From assembly GCF_900177425.1 (NCBI RefSeq), contig NZ_LT840184.1, forward strand, positions 4,442,263-4,506,262: 64,000 nt of DNA, written 5' to 3'. The position numbers and the translations under genes are program-made. Source of the stretch: Paenibacillus uliginis N3/975 (GTDB lineage: Bacteria > Bacillota > Bacilli > Paenibacillales > Paenibacillaceae). Below the pieces are notes generated by a model that did not search any database, was not told the origin of the DNA, and saw nothing but the letters and a program-made list of their open reading frames with translations. Positions within the stretch are counted from its first letter, which is position 1. Each line of letters begins with the position of its first letter. Shown piece after piece: positions 27,285 through 35,510 of the stretch.

Positions 27285-28298
27285 TCAACCTCCCATCTCT
27301 AAAGCTACGGCATGGGCGATACAAGGGATACTCTCGCCCTGCTGATATGAAAGCGGTGAGAGCAATGCTCCTGTAGCCACAACCAGCACTTTTTTGAGCT
27401 CGCCGCGTCGCATTCGTTTGAGGATATGACCATAAGTAACAACGGCAGAGCATCCGCAGCCGCTTCCACCGGATAACACATACTTCTGTTTATCACGGTC
27501 GTAAATCATAAGCCCGCAATCCATAAAATCCGTCTCCTCCATGCGGACTCCTTCTTTTTGAAGGAGCTCTTTGGCAATGGGTAACCCTACAGCCGCCAAA
27601 TCCCCTGTCACGACCAAATCATAATATCCGGGAGAGCGTCCGCTATCCTTAAAGTGTGCGGTAATGGTGTCCACAGCTGCTGGTGCCATAGCTGTACCCA
27701 TATTAAAAGGATCCTTTATCCCTAGATCCATCACTTTACCAATCGTAGCGTAAGTGATTTCCGGTCCGACCCCTTGGGTCGCTACAACTGAACAGCCGGC
27801 TCCGGTAATTGTATATTGCGCATACGGCGGCTTCTGAGAGCCATACTCTGTCGGATAACGGAACTGTTTTTCAACCGTACAGTTATGACTCGCCGTGCCC
27901 GCCATCGCATACTGTGCAGCACCCGAATCTACCATAAGTGAGGCAATAGCCAAGCTTTCCATGGAAGTAGAGCAGGCTCCGAATACTCCGATATATGGCA
28001 CACCCATTTTACGGGCGGCGAAGGAGCTGCTGATGATCTGATTCATCAGATCTCCACCTACATAAAACTGTAGCTGTTCTTCTGTAATGCCTGAGTTCTC
28101 CAGTGCCGTTCTGGCCGCATCCTCTAGCAAACGGCGCTCACCTTTCTCCCAGGTCTTTTCGTTAATTTCTATATTGTCGTATATATAATCAAAATCCTGA
28201 GCTAGTGGGCCTTCCCCCTCTTCAGGACCGACAATCGAAGAGGCTCCCAAAATGACTGGTTTATTCTCAAACTTCCAGGTTTGTCCGGTCACTTTCAT
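27285..28298 (-). CDS. spoVAD: Stage V sporulation protein AD
   Basis: The soluble thiolase-fold subunit of the SpoVA dipicolinate channel, known to bind dipicolinic acid. It shows YIGVFGACSTSMESLAIASLMVDSG near residues 108-132, a thiolase-like nucleophile region, and FMDCGLMIYDRDKQKYVLSGGSGCGCSA. ATG 28296-28298 lies nine bases after GGAGGAGG; a TTG two codons earlier would overlap the spoVAC stop. It is spaced five bases from spoVAE. Confidence 0.95.
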   Translation of the reverse strand: MKVTGQTWKFENKPVILGASSIVGPEEGEGPLAQDFDYIYDNIEINEKTWEKGERRLLEDAARTALENSGITEEQLQFYVGGDLMNQIISSSFAARKMGVPYIGVFGACSTSMESLAIASLMVDSGAAQYAMAGTASHNCTVEKQFRYPTEYGSQKPPYAQYTITGAGCSVVATQGVGPEITYATIGKVMDLGIKDPFNMGTAMAPAAVDTITAHFKDSGRSPGYYDLVVTGDLAAVGLPIAKELLQKEGVRMEETDFMDCGLMIYDRDKQKYVLSGGSGCGCSAVVTYGHILKRMRRGELKKVLVVATGALLSPLSYQQGESIPCIAHAVALEMGG

Positions 28299-28300
28299 AA

Positions 28301-28792
28301 TCAATGGCCTCCTCCTATACCCAGAAGAGCATAGATAATACCTATGATAAATGCCGCTACGGTACCGAAGACGATAACGGAACCCGCAAGTTTGAACATG
28401 CTGGCTCCTACGCCAAGCACAAGTCCTTCCGCACGGTGCTCAAGCGCGGCAGAGCACATGGAGTTGGCGAACCCGGTTACCGGAACGGCCGTGCCGGCTC
28501 CTGCCCACTGGGCGATTTTATCGTATACCCCGAAGCTTGTCAGAATGACGGATATCAATATGAGTACCGCTACCGTCGGGTTGCTGGCCTCTTTTGTATT
28601 CATATGGAACACCGACATAAAGAACTGCTGGATACCTTGTCCGATAACACAAATCAATCCCCCCACTAAAAAAGCTTTTAGACAGTTTTTCAGTATATTG
28701 CTCGGCGGTTCATGTTTTTTGGCAATCGATTTGTATTCCTCCGGACTCATCGAATTTAGTTTTGATTCGGATTTTTGTTTGGAGTCAGGCAA
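28301..28792 (-). CDS. spoVAC: Stage V sporulation protein AC
   Basis: A membrane subunit of the SpoVA channel, reported in Bacillus to act as a mechanosensitive channel at germination. Four hydrophobic segments are visible, beginning with CLKAFLVGGLICVIGQGIQQFF and including AGAGTAVPVTGFANSMCSAALEH. A TTG start at 28790-28792 lies eight bases after GGAGG; the GTG three codons upstream overlaps that site and is unlikely. First gene of the spoVA operon, whose expression is normally sigma-G dependent. I did not find a convincing sigma-G promoter by eye. Confidence 0.92.
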   Translation of the reverse strand: MPDSKQKSESKLNSMSPEEYKSIAKKHEPPSNILKNCLKAFLVGGLICVIGQGIQQFFMSVFHMNTKEASNPTVAVLILISVILTSFGVYDKIAQWAGAGTAVPVTGFANSMCSAALEHRAEGLVLGVGASMFKLAGSVIVFGTVAAFIIGIIYALLGIGGGH

Positions 28793-28914
28793 TTCGTACA
28801 CCTCCGGCTAAGTATATGTTGCTTTCGCAAGTTGGGGATTATAGACATTTCGCTCTTTATCATTATGGTTTGAATTGACTTTCTTTATGTATGTTTGGTA
28901 AATCATCCATATAA

Positions 28915-28949
28915 AAAACAGCTTCAAGCACTTTGCCTAAAGCTGTTTT
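28915..28949 (-). terminator. Terminator after the 37-residue membrane peptide gene
   Basis: Perfect ten-base arms AAAACAGCTT and AAGCTGTTTT with a 15-base loop, about 25 bases after the small gene's stop. A/T flanks would let it work on both strands. Confidence 0.75.
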
Positions 28950-28974
28950 ACGTACTGGCCTTAACATTGATCAT

Positions 28975-29088
28975 TCAGATCAACACATACATCAACAAAA
29001 CCACCAGCAAAATAAAGAGCACTAGCACCAGCAGAAACTCACTGGCTTTGCCATGCTGACTGTATAAATCGAGGGTATGTTGTTTCAT
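28975..29088 (-). CDS. Small hydrophobic protein, 37 residues (possible sporulation membrane peptide)
   Basis: The peptide starts MKQHTLDLYSQHGKASE and continues into one strongly hydrophobic span (FLLVLVLFILLVVLLMYVLI) to the C-terminus. AAGGGAGC lies five bases before the ATG, and a clean terminator follows, so it looks like a true monocistronic gene. The layout resembles YjcZ-like small spore membrane proteins, and it sits next to spoVAC, but I do not see their glycine-rich signature. Function is not known. Confidence 0.65.
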   Translation of the reverse strand: MKQHTLDLYSQHGKASEFLLVLVLFILLVVLLMYVLI

Positions 29089-29277
29089 ATAATGCTCCCT
29101 TCTAAGGCAAATACGGTAAAGCAAGTTCAGTACAGTATACTCGTTGTCACCGGTATAGGTGCCTATGCATTGACGAAGGTTAATAAGGCCATGTGATAGC
29201 ATGGACTTTTCGACGCTGGAAGAGCATACTAGAACATGAATCTTATACATACCTTCGAAAAAAGGAGCGAACACATT

Positions 29278-30351
29278 ATGAATCAATCGACAATGGATTT
29301 GCTACGGACTTTAACAGAATTCCCGGCGGCTCCGGGCTTTGAACGTGAACTGCGTTCATGGGTTAAGGATGCCCTCTCCCCATATACAGACGAATTCCTG
29401 CAGGATCGCTTAGGAAGCATCTTCGCGGTCTTGCGCGGAAATGATGAAGGACCTCGGGTAATGGTGGCAGGTCATATGGATGAGGTAGGCTTTATGGTAA
29501 CGGGAATTACGGAAGCCGGCATGATCCGCTTTCAGCCTTTAGGTGGTTGGTGGAGTCAGGCTGTGCTCGCACAGCGGCTGCAGATTATTACGGATCAAGG
29601 TCCGATCACTGGAGTGGTTGGCTCCATTCCTACCCATCTGTTGGATGAAGCACAGCGCAGCAAGCCGGTTGACATCAAGACAATGTATGTAGATATCGGT
29701 GCGGATAATAAAGCGGAAGCCGAATCGTTCGGTATCCGTCCAGGACAGCAGATTGTTCCGATCTGTGAGTTCACTCCACTTGCGAACCCCAAGAAAATCA
29801 TGGCGAAAGCCTGGGATAACCGCTATGGTGTTGGACTGGCCATTGAGCTTGTAAAAGCTCTTCACGGTGAAAAGCTTCCTAATACCGTATATGCTGGAGC
29901 TACCGTTCAGGAAGAGCTCGGTTTGCGTGGTGCGCGGACATCAGCCAACCTGATCCAACCGGACATTTTCTTCGGACTTGATGCCAGCGCAGCGAACGAT
30001 ATGATGGGTGACAAGAGTCAGTTCGGACAGCTCGGACAAGGCGCGCTGCTGCGCATTTTCGACCCAACGATGCTAACGCACCGCGGGATGGTGGAGTATG
30101 TTCAGGACACAGCCGACACTAACAAAATCAAATACCAATACTTTGTATCTCCAGGCGGCACAGATGCAGGACAGGTGCATTTGAGTGGGATCGGTGTTCC
30201 TTCCACGATCATCGGCATTTGTTCAAGATACATCCATACTTCCTCATCCATCATCCATACAGATGACTACGAAGCAGCCAAAGAACTGCTTATTAAGCTG
30301 GTTAAAGGATTGGACCGTACGACATTGAATACGATTTTGGAGCGGGCGTAA
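29278..30351 (+). CDS. M42-family metallopeptidase (glutamyl aminopeptidase-like)
   Basis: A 357-residue cobalt/zinc aminopeptidase. Metal ligands appear in AGHMDEVGFM (His), KAWDNRYGVGLAIE (bridging Asp), TVQEELGLRGA (catalytic Glu pair), FGLDAS (Asp), and the closing His in SSSIIHTDDYEA. ATG 29278 follows AAAGGAGCGA, whereas the longer frame from 29236 lacks such a site. It is followed 65 bases downstream by a TIM-barrel gene on the same strand. The family releases N-terminal residues from peptides; older annotations call members endoglucanases, which is unlikely. Confidence 0.92.
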   Translation: MNQSTMDLLRTLTEFPAAPGFERELRSWVKDALSPYTDEFLQDRLGSIFAVLRGNDEGPRVMVAGHMDEVGFMVTGITEAGMIRFQPLGGWWSQAVLAQRLQIITDQGPITGVVGSIPTHLLDEAQRSKPVDIKTMYVDIGADNKAEAESFGIRPGQQIVPICEFTPLANPKKIMAKAWDNRYGVGLAIELVKALHGEKLPNTVYAGATVQEELGLRGARTSANLIQPDIFFGLDASAANDMMGDKSQFGQLGQGALLRIFDPTMLTHRGMVEYVQDTADTNKIKYQYFVSPGGTDAGQVHLSGIGVPSTIIGICSRYIHTSSSIIHTDDYEAAKELLIKLVKGLDRTTLNTILERA

Positions 30352-30416
30352 CTGGGTATAAGGCTTACAAGTCACGCTGAACAGACTCGATTACTCACAA
30401 ATGGAGGGACTTCTTC

Positions 30417-31256
30417 GTGCTACAAGGATTAACACGTGCTGGTTTAGGTGAAATTGCAAATGATGAGCAACTCATGGAGCTGGCATCCCAGTACCATTTT
30501 CAGAGTGTGGATCTTGAAGCCAAAGAGCTGGTTGACCGTCTCGGAGCCGAAACGGCTGTCGAACGTCTTCTGGAACTCAATCTTACGATCGGAGCCATCG
30601 GTCTTCCGGTTGAATGGAGAGCCGACGAGCACACATTTTTAAAAGGAATAAGTCAATTACCAGCAGCGGCAGCTGCCGCCTCTGCCTTGGGATGTACCCG
30701 ATGCTGCACATACGTCCTTCCCTCAACAGATTACCCGGCTGCACATTTCATGGCAGTTGCAACCAAGCGCCTTCGGATATGTGCTAATATCCTCGGCGCT
30801 TATGGAATCAGGCTCGGCCTGGAGTTTGTCGGTCCGCATCATTTGCGCACACAATGGAAAAATCCTTTTATCTGGACAGTCGACGAAACACTCGATTGGA
30901 TTGATACGATTCACGAACCGAATGTCGGACTATTATTCGACTCCTATCATTGGTACACGAACGGTTTGAACGAATCCGATATATTGCGTCTGAGAGCAGA
31001 CCAAATTGTTCATGTACATATCAACGATGCGAAAGACGTACCGGTAGAGGATGTGCTGGACAATGACCGTGTTTACCCAGGTGAAGGTGTCATCGATTTA
31101 GCAGCATTTTTAAGAGGACTGCATCAAATCGGGTATAACGGGCCTGTAGCTCAGGAAATTCTGACCCCGTCCATCCCGACCGATTCTCCTGATCAACTTG
31201 CTGCCCGGTCTCGCCAAGCCTTTGACAAGGTGTTCCAGGCAGCCGGATTGCTGTAG
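30417..31256 (+). CDS. Sugar phosphate isomerase/epimerase-like TIM barrel protein
   Basis: A 279-residue xylose-isomerase-like barrel starting at GTG, with GGAGGGA nine bases upstream. Metal-site strands are visible as RLGLEFVGPHH, VGLLFDSYHWYTNG, VHVHINDAKD, and the C-terminal GPVAQEILTPS. The N-terminal KAVDLEAK-like strand (SVDLEAKELVDRLG) is also typical. It probably forms a transcription unit with the M42 peptidase, and the repeat-type terminator at 31301-31355 follows. It is only distantly similar to the family member at 14792-15655. The substrate is unknown. Confidence 0.8.
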   Translation: MLQGLTRAGLGEIANDEQLMELASQYHFQSVDLEAKELVDRLGAETAVERLLELNLTIGAIGLPVEWRADEHTFLKGISQLPAAAAAASALGCTRCCTYVLPSTDYPAAHFMAVATKRLRICANILGAYGIRLGLEFVGPHHLRTQWKNPFIWTVDETLDWIDTIHEPNVGLLFDSYHWYTNGLNESDILRLRADQIVHVHINDAKDVPVEDVLDNDRVYPGEGVIDLAAFLRGLHQIGYNGPVAQEILTPSIPTDSPDQLAARSRQAFDKVFQAAGLL

Positions 31257-31300
31257 GCAACAGAACTGACAAAAAAGCCACAACTATCAGTTACAGTAAA

Positions 31301-31355
31301 AAACAACGCCTAAGGCACCTGCTCAAGTAACAGGCAGCTGCTTTAGGCGTTGTTT
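31301..31355. terminator. Bidirectional terminator, member of a short repeat family
   Basis: Arms AAACAACGCCTAA and TTAGGCGTTGTTT are perfectly complementary. It separates the convergent isomerase-like gene (ending 31256) and the saccharopine-dehydrogenase-like gene (ending 31354). Both arms and much of the loop (CTGCTCA, CAGCTGC) recur at 49726-49772, so this is a dispersed repeat as well as a terminator. Confidence 0.8.
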
Positions 31356-32427
31356 AACTTTTCCAGCCTTCTTCGAAGGTAGCCCACGCCTTTAATTCCT
31401 CGAATAGCTCCATAGGCTCGAATAATTCCTCTGTATGAAAAATACCAGGGCGGTAATCTTGCAGATACATTTTTTTTGCTATGAATGCTGCTGTTTTTCC
31501 CGTTATAAACGACTCACTCTGTCCATGAATCGAACATTCATAACAGACGGATTGAGCGTTATTTATACCGTTTGCACTAACTTTTGCAGCATATACCTCT
31601 GTTCCCAAGTGAAATTTACTTAGCAGATTGATCATAGAACGTCGGACGGCAGGATATTGAAGTGAGCGATATACGCCTAACTTTTTCATTAAAGCGATTA
31701 GGCGGGTTATCCATGACGAGTCGAAACAAATACGTGTGGAAACTGAAGAAATGCCCAGCGTTTCCGGTAAAACATGTTGATCTGAAAAATTAAATCGGTA
31801 AGCTGTTCTTCGACCGAATTTACCGGGAAAATCCGTCGTTTTACCTTCCTCTAAACTTCTCACTTGTTTGTTTACTCCATTCTCAACCACGGAAAAGCTC
31901 GAAGCTATATTATCAACCATCCACTCTATTGCAGCATGACCATGCTGCTCTCCCAAACCTAACATAATAAAAATATCAGCCGAATGAACCTGATCCATTC
32001 TATTCACGCATTGTTTAACCAGCATGTTGGTAAGTCCTGGCGCTAACCCGACACTTAATACCGAAGTCGATTCCAACGATGTCATATGTTTCTCAATACT
32101 TCTTACTTTGGATAAAAAGTCATGCGACGCAGATATATCGATATAGTGTATTTTCTTTTGGAGACATCTCTCTACGAAATTAGTGTTGTCTTGATCCAGG
32201 CACATGACCACAATCGTTCCCTCCTCCAGAAGGTCGACTGCGTTGATATCATGTGCATCCAGTTGAATCGGAATCACTTTATTGCCGGTAGTTGCAGCAA
32301 AACGTGCAGCTTTATCAAAACTTCTTCCAGCAGCATAAACTTTTCCGGGAAACAAATCTCCCAGGCTGCTGCATATCACTTGGCCTACTTGACCATAACC
32401 CCCAATGACTACGATCTTGTCTTTCAT
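31354..32427 (-). CDS. Saccharopine dehydrogenase-like NAD(P)-binding protein
   Basis: A 357-residue protein with an N-terminal Rossmann motif VVIGGYGQVGQVICSSL and the saccharopine-dehydrogenase-like segments YAAGRSFDKA, VVMCLDQDNTNFVERC and YIDISASHDFL. A later part includes LSVGLAPGLTNMLV. It is most like the group of uncharacterised saccharopine-dehydrogenase-like reductases rather than true lysine-pathway enzymes. A MarR regulator gene lies 59 bases upstream on the same strand. Matching operator sequences precede both, so expression is probably MarR controlled. The reaction is unknown. Confidence 0.78.
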   Translation of the reverse strand: MKDKIVVIGGYGQVGQVICSSLGDLFPGKVYAAGRSFDKAARFAATTGNKVIPIQLDAHDINAVDLLEEGTIVVMCLDQDNTNFVERCLQKKIHYIDISASHDFLSKVRSIEKHMTSLESTSVLSVGLAPGLTNMLVKQCVNRMDQVHSADIFIMLGLGEQHGHAAIEWMVDNIASSFSVVENGVNKQVRSLEEGKTTDFPGKFGRRTAYRFNFSDQHVLPETLGISSVSTRICFDSSWITRLIALMKKLGVYRSLQYPAVRRSMINLLSKFHLGTEVYAAKVSANGINNAQSVCYECSIHGQSESFITGKTAAFIAKKMYLQDYRPGIFHTEELFEPMELFEELKAWATFEEGWKS

Positions 32428-32448
32428 ATGTTTATCCTCCGAAGATCC

Positions 32449-32469
32449 ATTATAGTATAGGTACTAAAC
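32449..32469 (-). promoter_or_regulatory. -10 box with MarR-type operator before the saccharopine-dehydrogenase-like gene
   Basis: A perfect TATAAT (32449-32454) directly abuts GTTTAG-tac-CTATAC (32455-32469, minus strand). This differs in one arm base from the perfect palindrome upstream of the neighbouring MarR gene. No strong -35 is seen. A GGAGG ribosome binding site follows before the ATG. Confidence 0.6.
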
Positions 32470-32486
32470 TATTTATCCAAAAAAAA

Positions 32487-32939
32487 TTATTTGCGTAAAA
32501 TATCATTTAGTGTTTCGATGCACTTCTCAAAAATTTCGATCTCCTGTTCGTTAAGCTGTGAACGAAGTTGATCATAAAACTGAATATGCACTTCCTCGTG
32601 CGCCTTAAAAGCCTCCTTCCCTATATCGGTTAGTGAAATGATAGTCGCTCTGGAATCATGTGGATGTGGCGAACGTGTCACCAAATCTTTCGCTTCCAGA
32701 CGAACGATAAGCTGGGTGACCGCACCTTTTGTAACAGCGAGACGCGCGGCAAGCTCGCTCATCAGCACGCCTCCCTCGTATCCAATCGCTTCAATTGTGT
32801 GAATTTCACTGGGGGTCAGAGAACCGGCTTTACCAAATGTATGCGGGTGGCGTTCTAACCGCCGGAGCTGCAATATCAATCGGCCAAGATTGCGGCTTCC
32901 TTTGTTGTTGTCAGATGACAAGTGATTTGATTTATCCAT
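32487..32939 (-). CDS. MarR-family transcriptional regulator
   Basis: A 150-residue winged-helix repressor. The DNA-binding core includes LTPSEIHTIEAIGYEGGVLMSELAARLAVTKGAVTQLIVRLEAKDLV, followed by the wing RSPHPHDSRATIISLTDIGKEAF. The helical ends suggest the usual dimer. It carries a palindromic operator in its own promoter, and the adjacent saccharopine-dehydrogenase-like gene has a near copy. This supports autorepression plus control of that gene. The ligand is unknown. Confidence 0.9.
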   Translation of the reverse strand: MDKSNHLSSDNNKGSRNLGRLILQLRRLERHPHTFGKAGSLTPSEIHTIEAIGYEGGVLMSELAARLAVTKGAVTQLIVRLEAKDLVTRSPHPHDSRATIISLTDIGKEAFKAHEEVHIQFYDQLRSQLNEQEIEIFEKCIETLNDILRK

Positions 32940-32945
32940 GATTTT

Positions 32946-32974
32946 AGTTTAGTTGCTAAACATAACATTGTCAA
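32946..32974 (-). promoter_or_regulatory. MarR gene promoter overlapped by a perfect 15-bp operator
   Basis: TTGACA (32969-32974), a 17-base spacer and TAAACT (32946-32951) on the minus strand. GTTTAG-ttg-CTAAAC (32947-32961) is a perfect inverted repeat covering the -10, positioned for autorepression. Confidence 0.75.
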
Positions 32975-33085
32975 TGGGGGGCTTAAAAAAGGTCCATAGA
33001 CCTGGAACACCCCTTCTGTCTGTTGTGAGACGCTTCGCGTACGAATCGTCCTCTCCGCTGCTTCGTGCATACATCTACTGTAAAA

Positions 33086-33169
33086 GATCTAAACATAAAG
33101 AAACCGTTCTTTTGTAAAATGGAGGTGCGACCCAACCACTTACGAAAGGAACGATTTCTTTTTTAGATC
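33086..33169 (-). terminator. Long interrupted inverted repeat after the yxeA-like gene
   Basis: Outer arms GATCTAAA/TTTAGATC and inner arms of about 20 bases (AAAGAAA-CGTTC-TTT-GTAA and its partner) pair with few mismatches around a 22-base GC-rich loop. It starts 23 bases after the last gene of the AT-rich transporter cassette and probably ends that transcript. It is longer than a usual terminator. Confidence 0.55.
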
Positions 33170-33191
33170 ATTTATCTTTCTTCTGTCTAGG

Positions 33192-33551
33192 TTATTCAAA
33201 TTTCTCTTTTGCTTTTTCCGGTAGTTCATCTTTTGTTACCTCTTGCCAAGATGTTACTCCTTTCTCTTCCTTAACATAAAGTCTTAGAAAAGCTTCTTCA
33301 CGAAGTTGTTTTTGCGCTGTAAATGTCATCATTTTTTCTATTCCTTCTTTGTTAATCGCTTGTAAGGTGTATTTGTAGTCTTCAAAATGCTGGCCATTAG
33401 CTGCTTTAACATCTAATTTCTCGCCTTTCCCTTTAATTTGAACAAAGTATTCGTCTGCACCAATCCTGTTTACATTTACATTCTGAATAAAAATCAAGAA
33501 CCCAATTACAAGTACCGCTATTACCGAAACAGATATGATTATTTTTTTCAT
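33192..33551 (-). CDS. yxeA: YxeA-family (DUF1093) secreted or membrane-anchored protein
   Basis: A 119-residue protein with an N-terminal signal or anchor (KKIIISVSVIAVLVIGFLIFI) and a DUF1093 body (DEYFVQIKGKG, YKYTLQAINKEG, LREEAFLRLYVKEEKGV). In Bacillus yxeA follows the yxdLM transporter genes; the same order is seen here 27 bases after the permease. Function is not known, but it travels with peptide-antibiotic-sensing transporters. Base composition is AT-rich like the rest of this cassette. Confidence 0.82.
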   Translation of the reverse strand: MKKIIISVSVIAVLVIGFLIFIQNVNVNRIGADEYFVQIKGKGEKLDVKAANGQHFEDYKYTLQAINKEGIEKMMTFTAQKQLREEAFLRLYVKEEKGVTSWQEVTKDELPEKAKEKFE

Positions 33552-33578
33552 TGTTCTACTCCTCGTATAATTTATTAT

Positions 33579-35510
33579 TTAATTCGATTTCGTCACTATT
33601 TTGTAGTAAGCATTTACTGTTAAGAAGTAGTACACGATATAAATACAGGTATATACCCCCATGCAAATGACTACTGGAATGACTAGATTTGTTTGTAATA
33701 ATTTTGATAAAGCAGTTAATGCCACAATACTATGAGCTGATCCTGCAAGTAATGGCAGGGCAAAAACAAACAACACTTGCTTCGCAATTGATTTTCGTAC
33801 TTCTTTTTTGTTCACTCCTATTTTGTTAAGAATCTCATATCGACCTTTATCTGAGTTAGCTTCTGTTAATTGTTTAAAGTAAATGATACTTCCTGTTGCA
33901 GCCAGGAAGACTAATCCCAGAAATCCACCCATGAATATTAGTAGTCCTGATGATTCTAACCCTGAAGCATAGTTTGCATAAAAACTGGAGAATGCTGCTT
34001 CATCTGGTACGATCGATTGAATGTCTTTTGTTAATTGTTCTGCATCATCTTCATTCGTGATGTTATACACTTCCATGTATGTTGGATTTGCTTCTTTCTC
34101 TAATTTCGCAAATAATTCATCACTGACAACTAGAGAAGTGTAGGCAGTATAAAGATTGAGGACACTATATTTCTTTAAATTCGTAAATGTAATCTTCTCA
34201 TCACTTCCATTAAGCTTTAAAGAAATCGTGGCTCCTACATATTTTGGTGACATCCCTTCCATGTAGACTGCGTCTAACGCAGCTGCTTCATTAGCTTTTA
34301 AAGAAAGGAAATCATTACGATCTTGTGCTTTTGCTAGTTCGTTAAAATGACTGTTTGAAATAATCGTATATTTCTCTTCATCATTAGAAAATTTATCTTT
34401 TAGGTTTGTTATATCTGCATCTAGTTGAAGTGTTGGAATCGATTGATGAAATACAACGTTATGATCTTTATTGTTTGATACGATATCTTCAACAAGTTTT
34501 GTTAAGTTCTTGTCCGTAGCAATAAACATCATGCTATTGGGATTTATTGTCTCTACACTACTTCTGTTGTTGTAATACAAACTGTATGCCGTTCCAACCG
34601 CTGTTAATGTTGTGGCACTTAGTACGGCAATGATGGTTAGCGTACGAGCATTCCCTTTAATGCGGTATAGAAGTTGGGACGTCCCTATGATGTTAATTCC
34701 TTTCCAATAGTTCTTTTTATTCTTTCTTGACATTTTTAATAGGTATACAGTTAATGTACTAAATAACAAATACGTACCCAGAATAACCGTAACTAAGATT
34801 ACCATTGGAGTTATCGCAAAACCTAAAGATTTCCAAACATTCGACTCAAGAAAGTTTTGAAGCGCTATCCAGTAACCTAAACCAATTAGAATAAGAGATA
34901 ATAAAGCAACTATAATAGATGCATTTGGTTCTTGTTCTCCTTCTTTATCGGCCTGGAATAAATCAATTAATTTAAAGCGATAGATAAGTCTATACCCTTG
35001 GAATGAGGTAATTAGTGTAATAACAACAAAGACTAAGACCGTGTTAATAACTGCTTCAGATGAAATTGAGAAATTCGTGATTGCTTCATATCCCATAACC
35101 TTCATTAAAATGGACACGAAAAACTTTGATAATACAGAGCCAATTAAAATTCCGATCACGAGTGCTAATATTCCCATAATAAAGTTTTCATAGAAAAGCA
35201 TACGACCAATTTGCTTTTTACGCACACCCAGTAAAGAATATAAACCGACTTCTTTTTTACGTTTCCTTGTAAAGAAGGAGTTAGAATACCATATGAAAAT
35301 AGCCACAAAAATCATTAAAACAAATGCTGCACCACTAAAAACAGAACTAATTTTTGGTGACCCATCAGAAGTGGCTTGAATCGTTGTATCATATTTCAAT
35401 GAAACGAATGTAAAGTAAATGACTATACTAAAAATCATCGAAGCAAAATATAAAAAATAATTATTGAAATTTTGCACTATATTTTTTTTAGCAATACTAA
35501 ATAATGTCAC
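33579..35510 (-). CDS. yxdM: BceB/YxdM-type ABC transporter permease (FtsX-like)
   Basis: A permease of about 643 residues with ten apparent membrane spans and a large extracytoplasmic domain (about residues 300-510) between spans seven and eight, the hallmark of Bce-type detoxification and sensing modules. GTG 35508-35510 is chosen because GGAGGTG lies six bases upstream and the reading begins VTLFSIAKKN, the typical family start. It overlaps the ATPase gene by 14 bases. FtsX-like regions lie near residues 60-230 and at the C-terminus (GSIIYFKQL). In Bacillus such transporters work with a histidine kinase/response regulator pair, which is absent from both flanks here. Confidence 0.87.
   Translation of the reverse strand: MTLFSIAKKNIVQNFNNYFLYFASMIFSIVIYFTFVSLKYDTTIQATSDGSPKISSVFSGAAFVLMIFVAIFIWYSNSFFTRKRKKEVGLYSLLGVRKKQIGRMLFYENFIMGILALVIGILIGSVLSKFFVSILMKVMGYEAITNFSISSEAVINTVLVFVVITLITSFQGYRLIYRFKLIDLFQADKEGEQEPNASIIVALLSLILIGLGYWIALQNFLESNVWKSLGFAITPMVILVTVILGTYLLFSTLTVYLLKMSRKNKKNYWKGINIIGTSQLLYRIKGNARTLTIIAVLSATTLTAVGTAYSLYYNNRSSVETINPNSMMFIATDKNLTKLVEDIVSNNKDHNVVFHQSIPTLQLDADITNLKDKFSNDEEKYTIISNSHFNELAKAQDRNDFLSLKANEAAALDAVYMEGMSPKYVGATISLKLNGSDEKITFTNLKKYSVLNLYTAYTSLVVSDELFAKLEKEANPTYMEVYNITNEDDAEQLTKDIQSIVPDEAAFSSFYANYASGLESSGLLIFMGGFLGLVFLAATGSIIYFKQLTEANSDKGRYEILNKIGVNKKEVRKSIAKQVLFVFALPLLAGSAHSIVALTALSKLLQTNLVIPVVICMGVYTCIYIVYYFLTVNAYYKIVTKSN

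Noticed and set aside
28802..28900. Sigma-G promoter for the spoVA operon
   Set aside because: A CATATACT-like -10 is visible but no -35 at proper spacing; expected from biology but not supported well enough to list.
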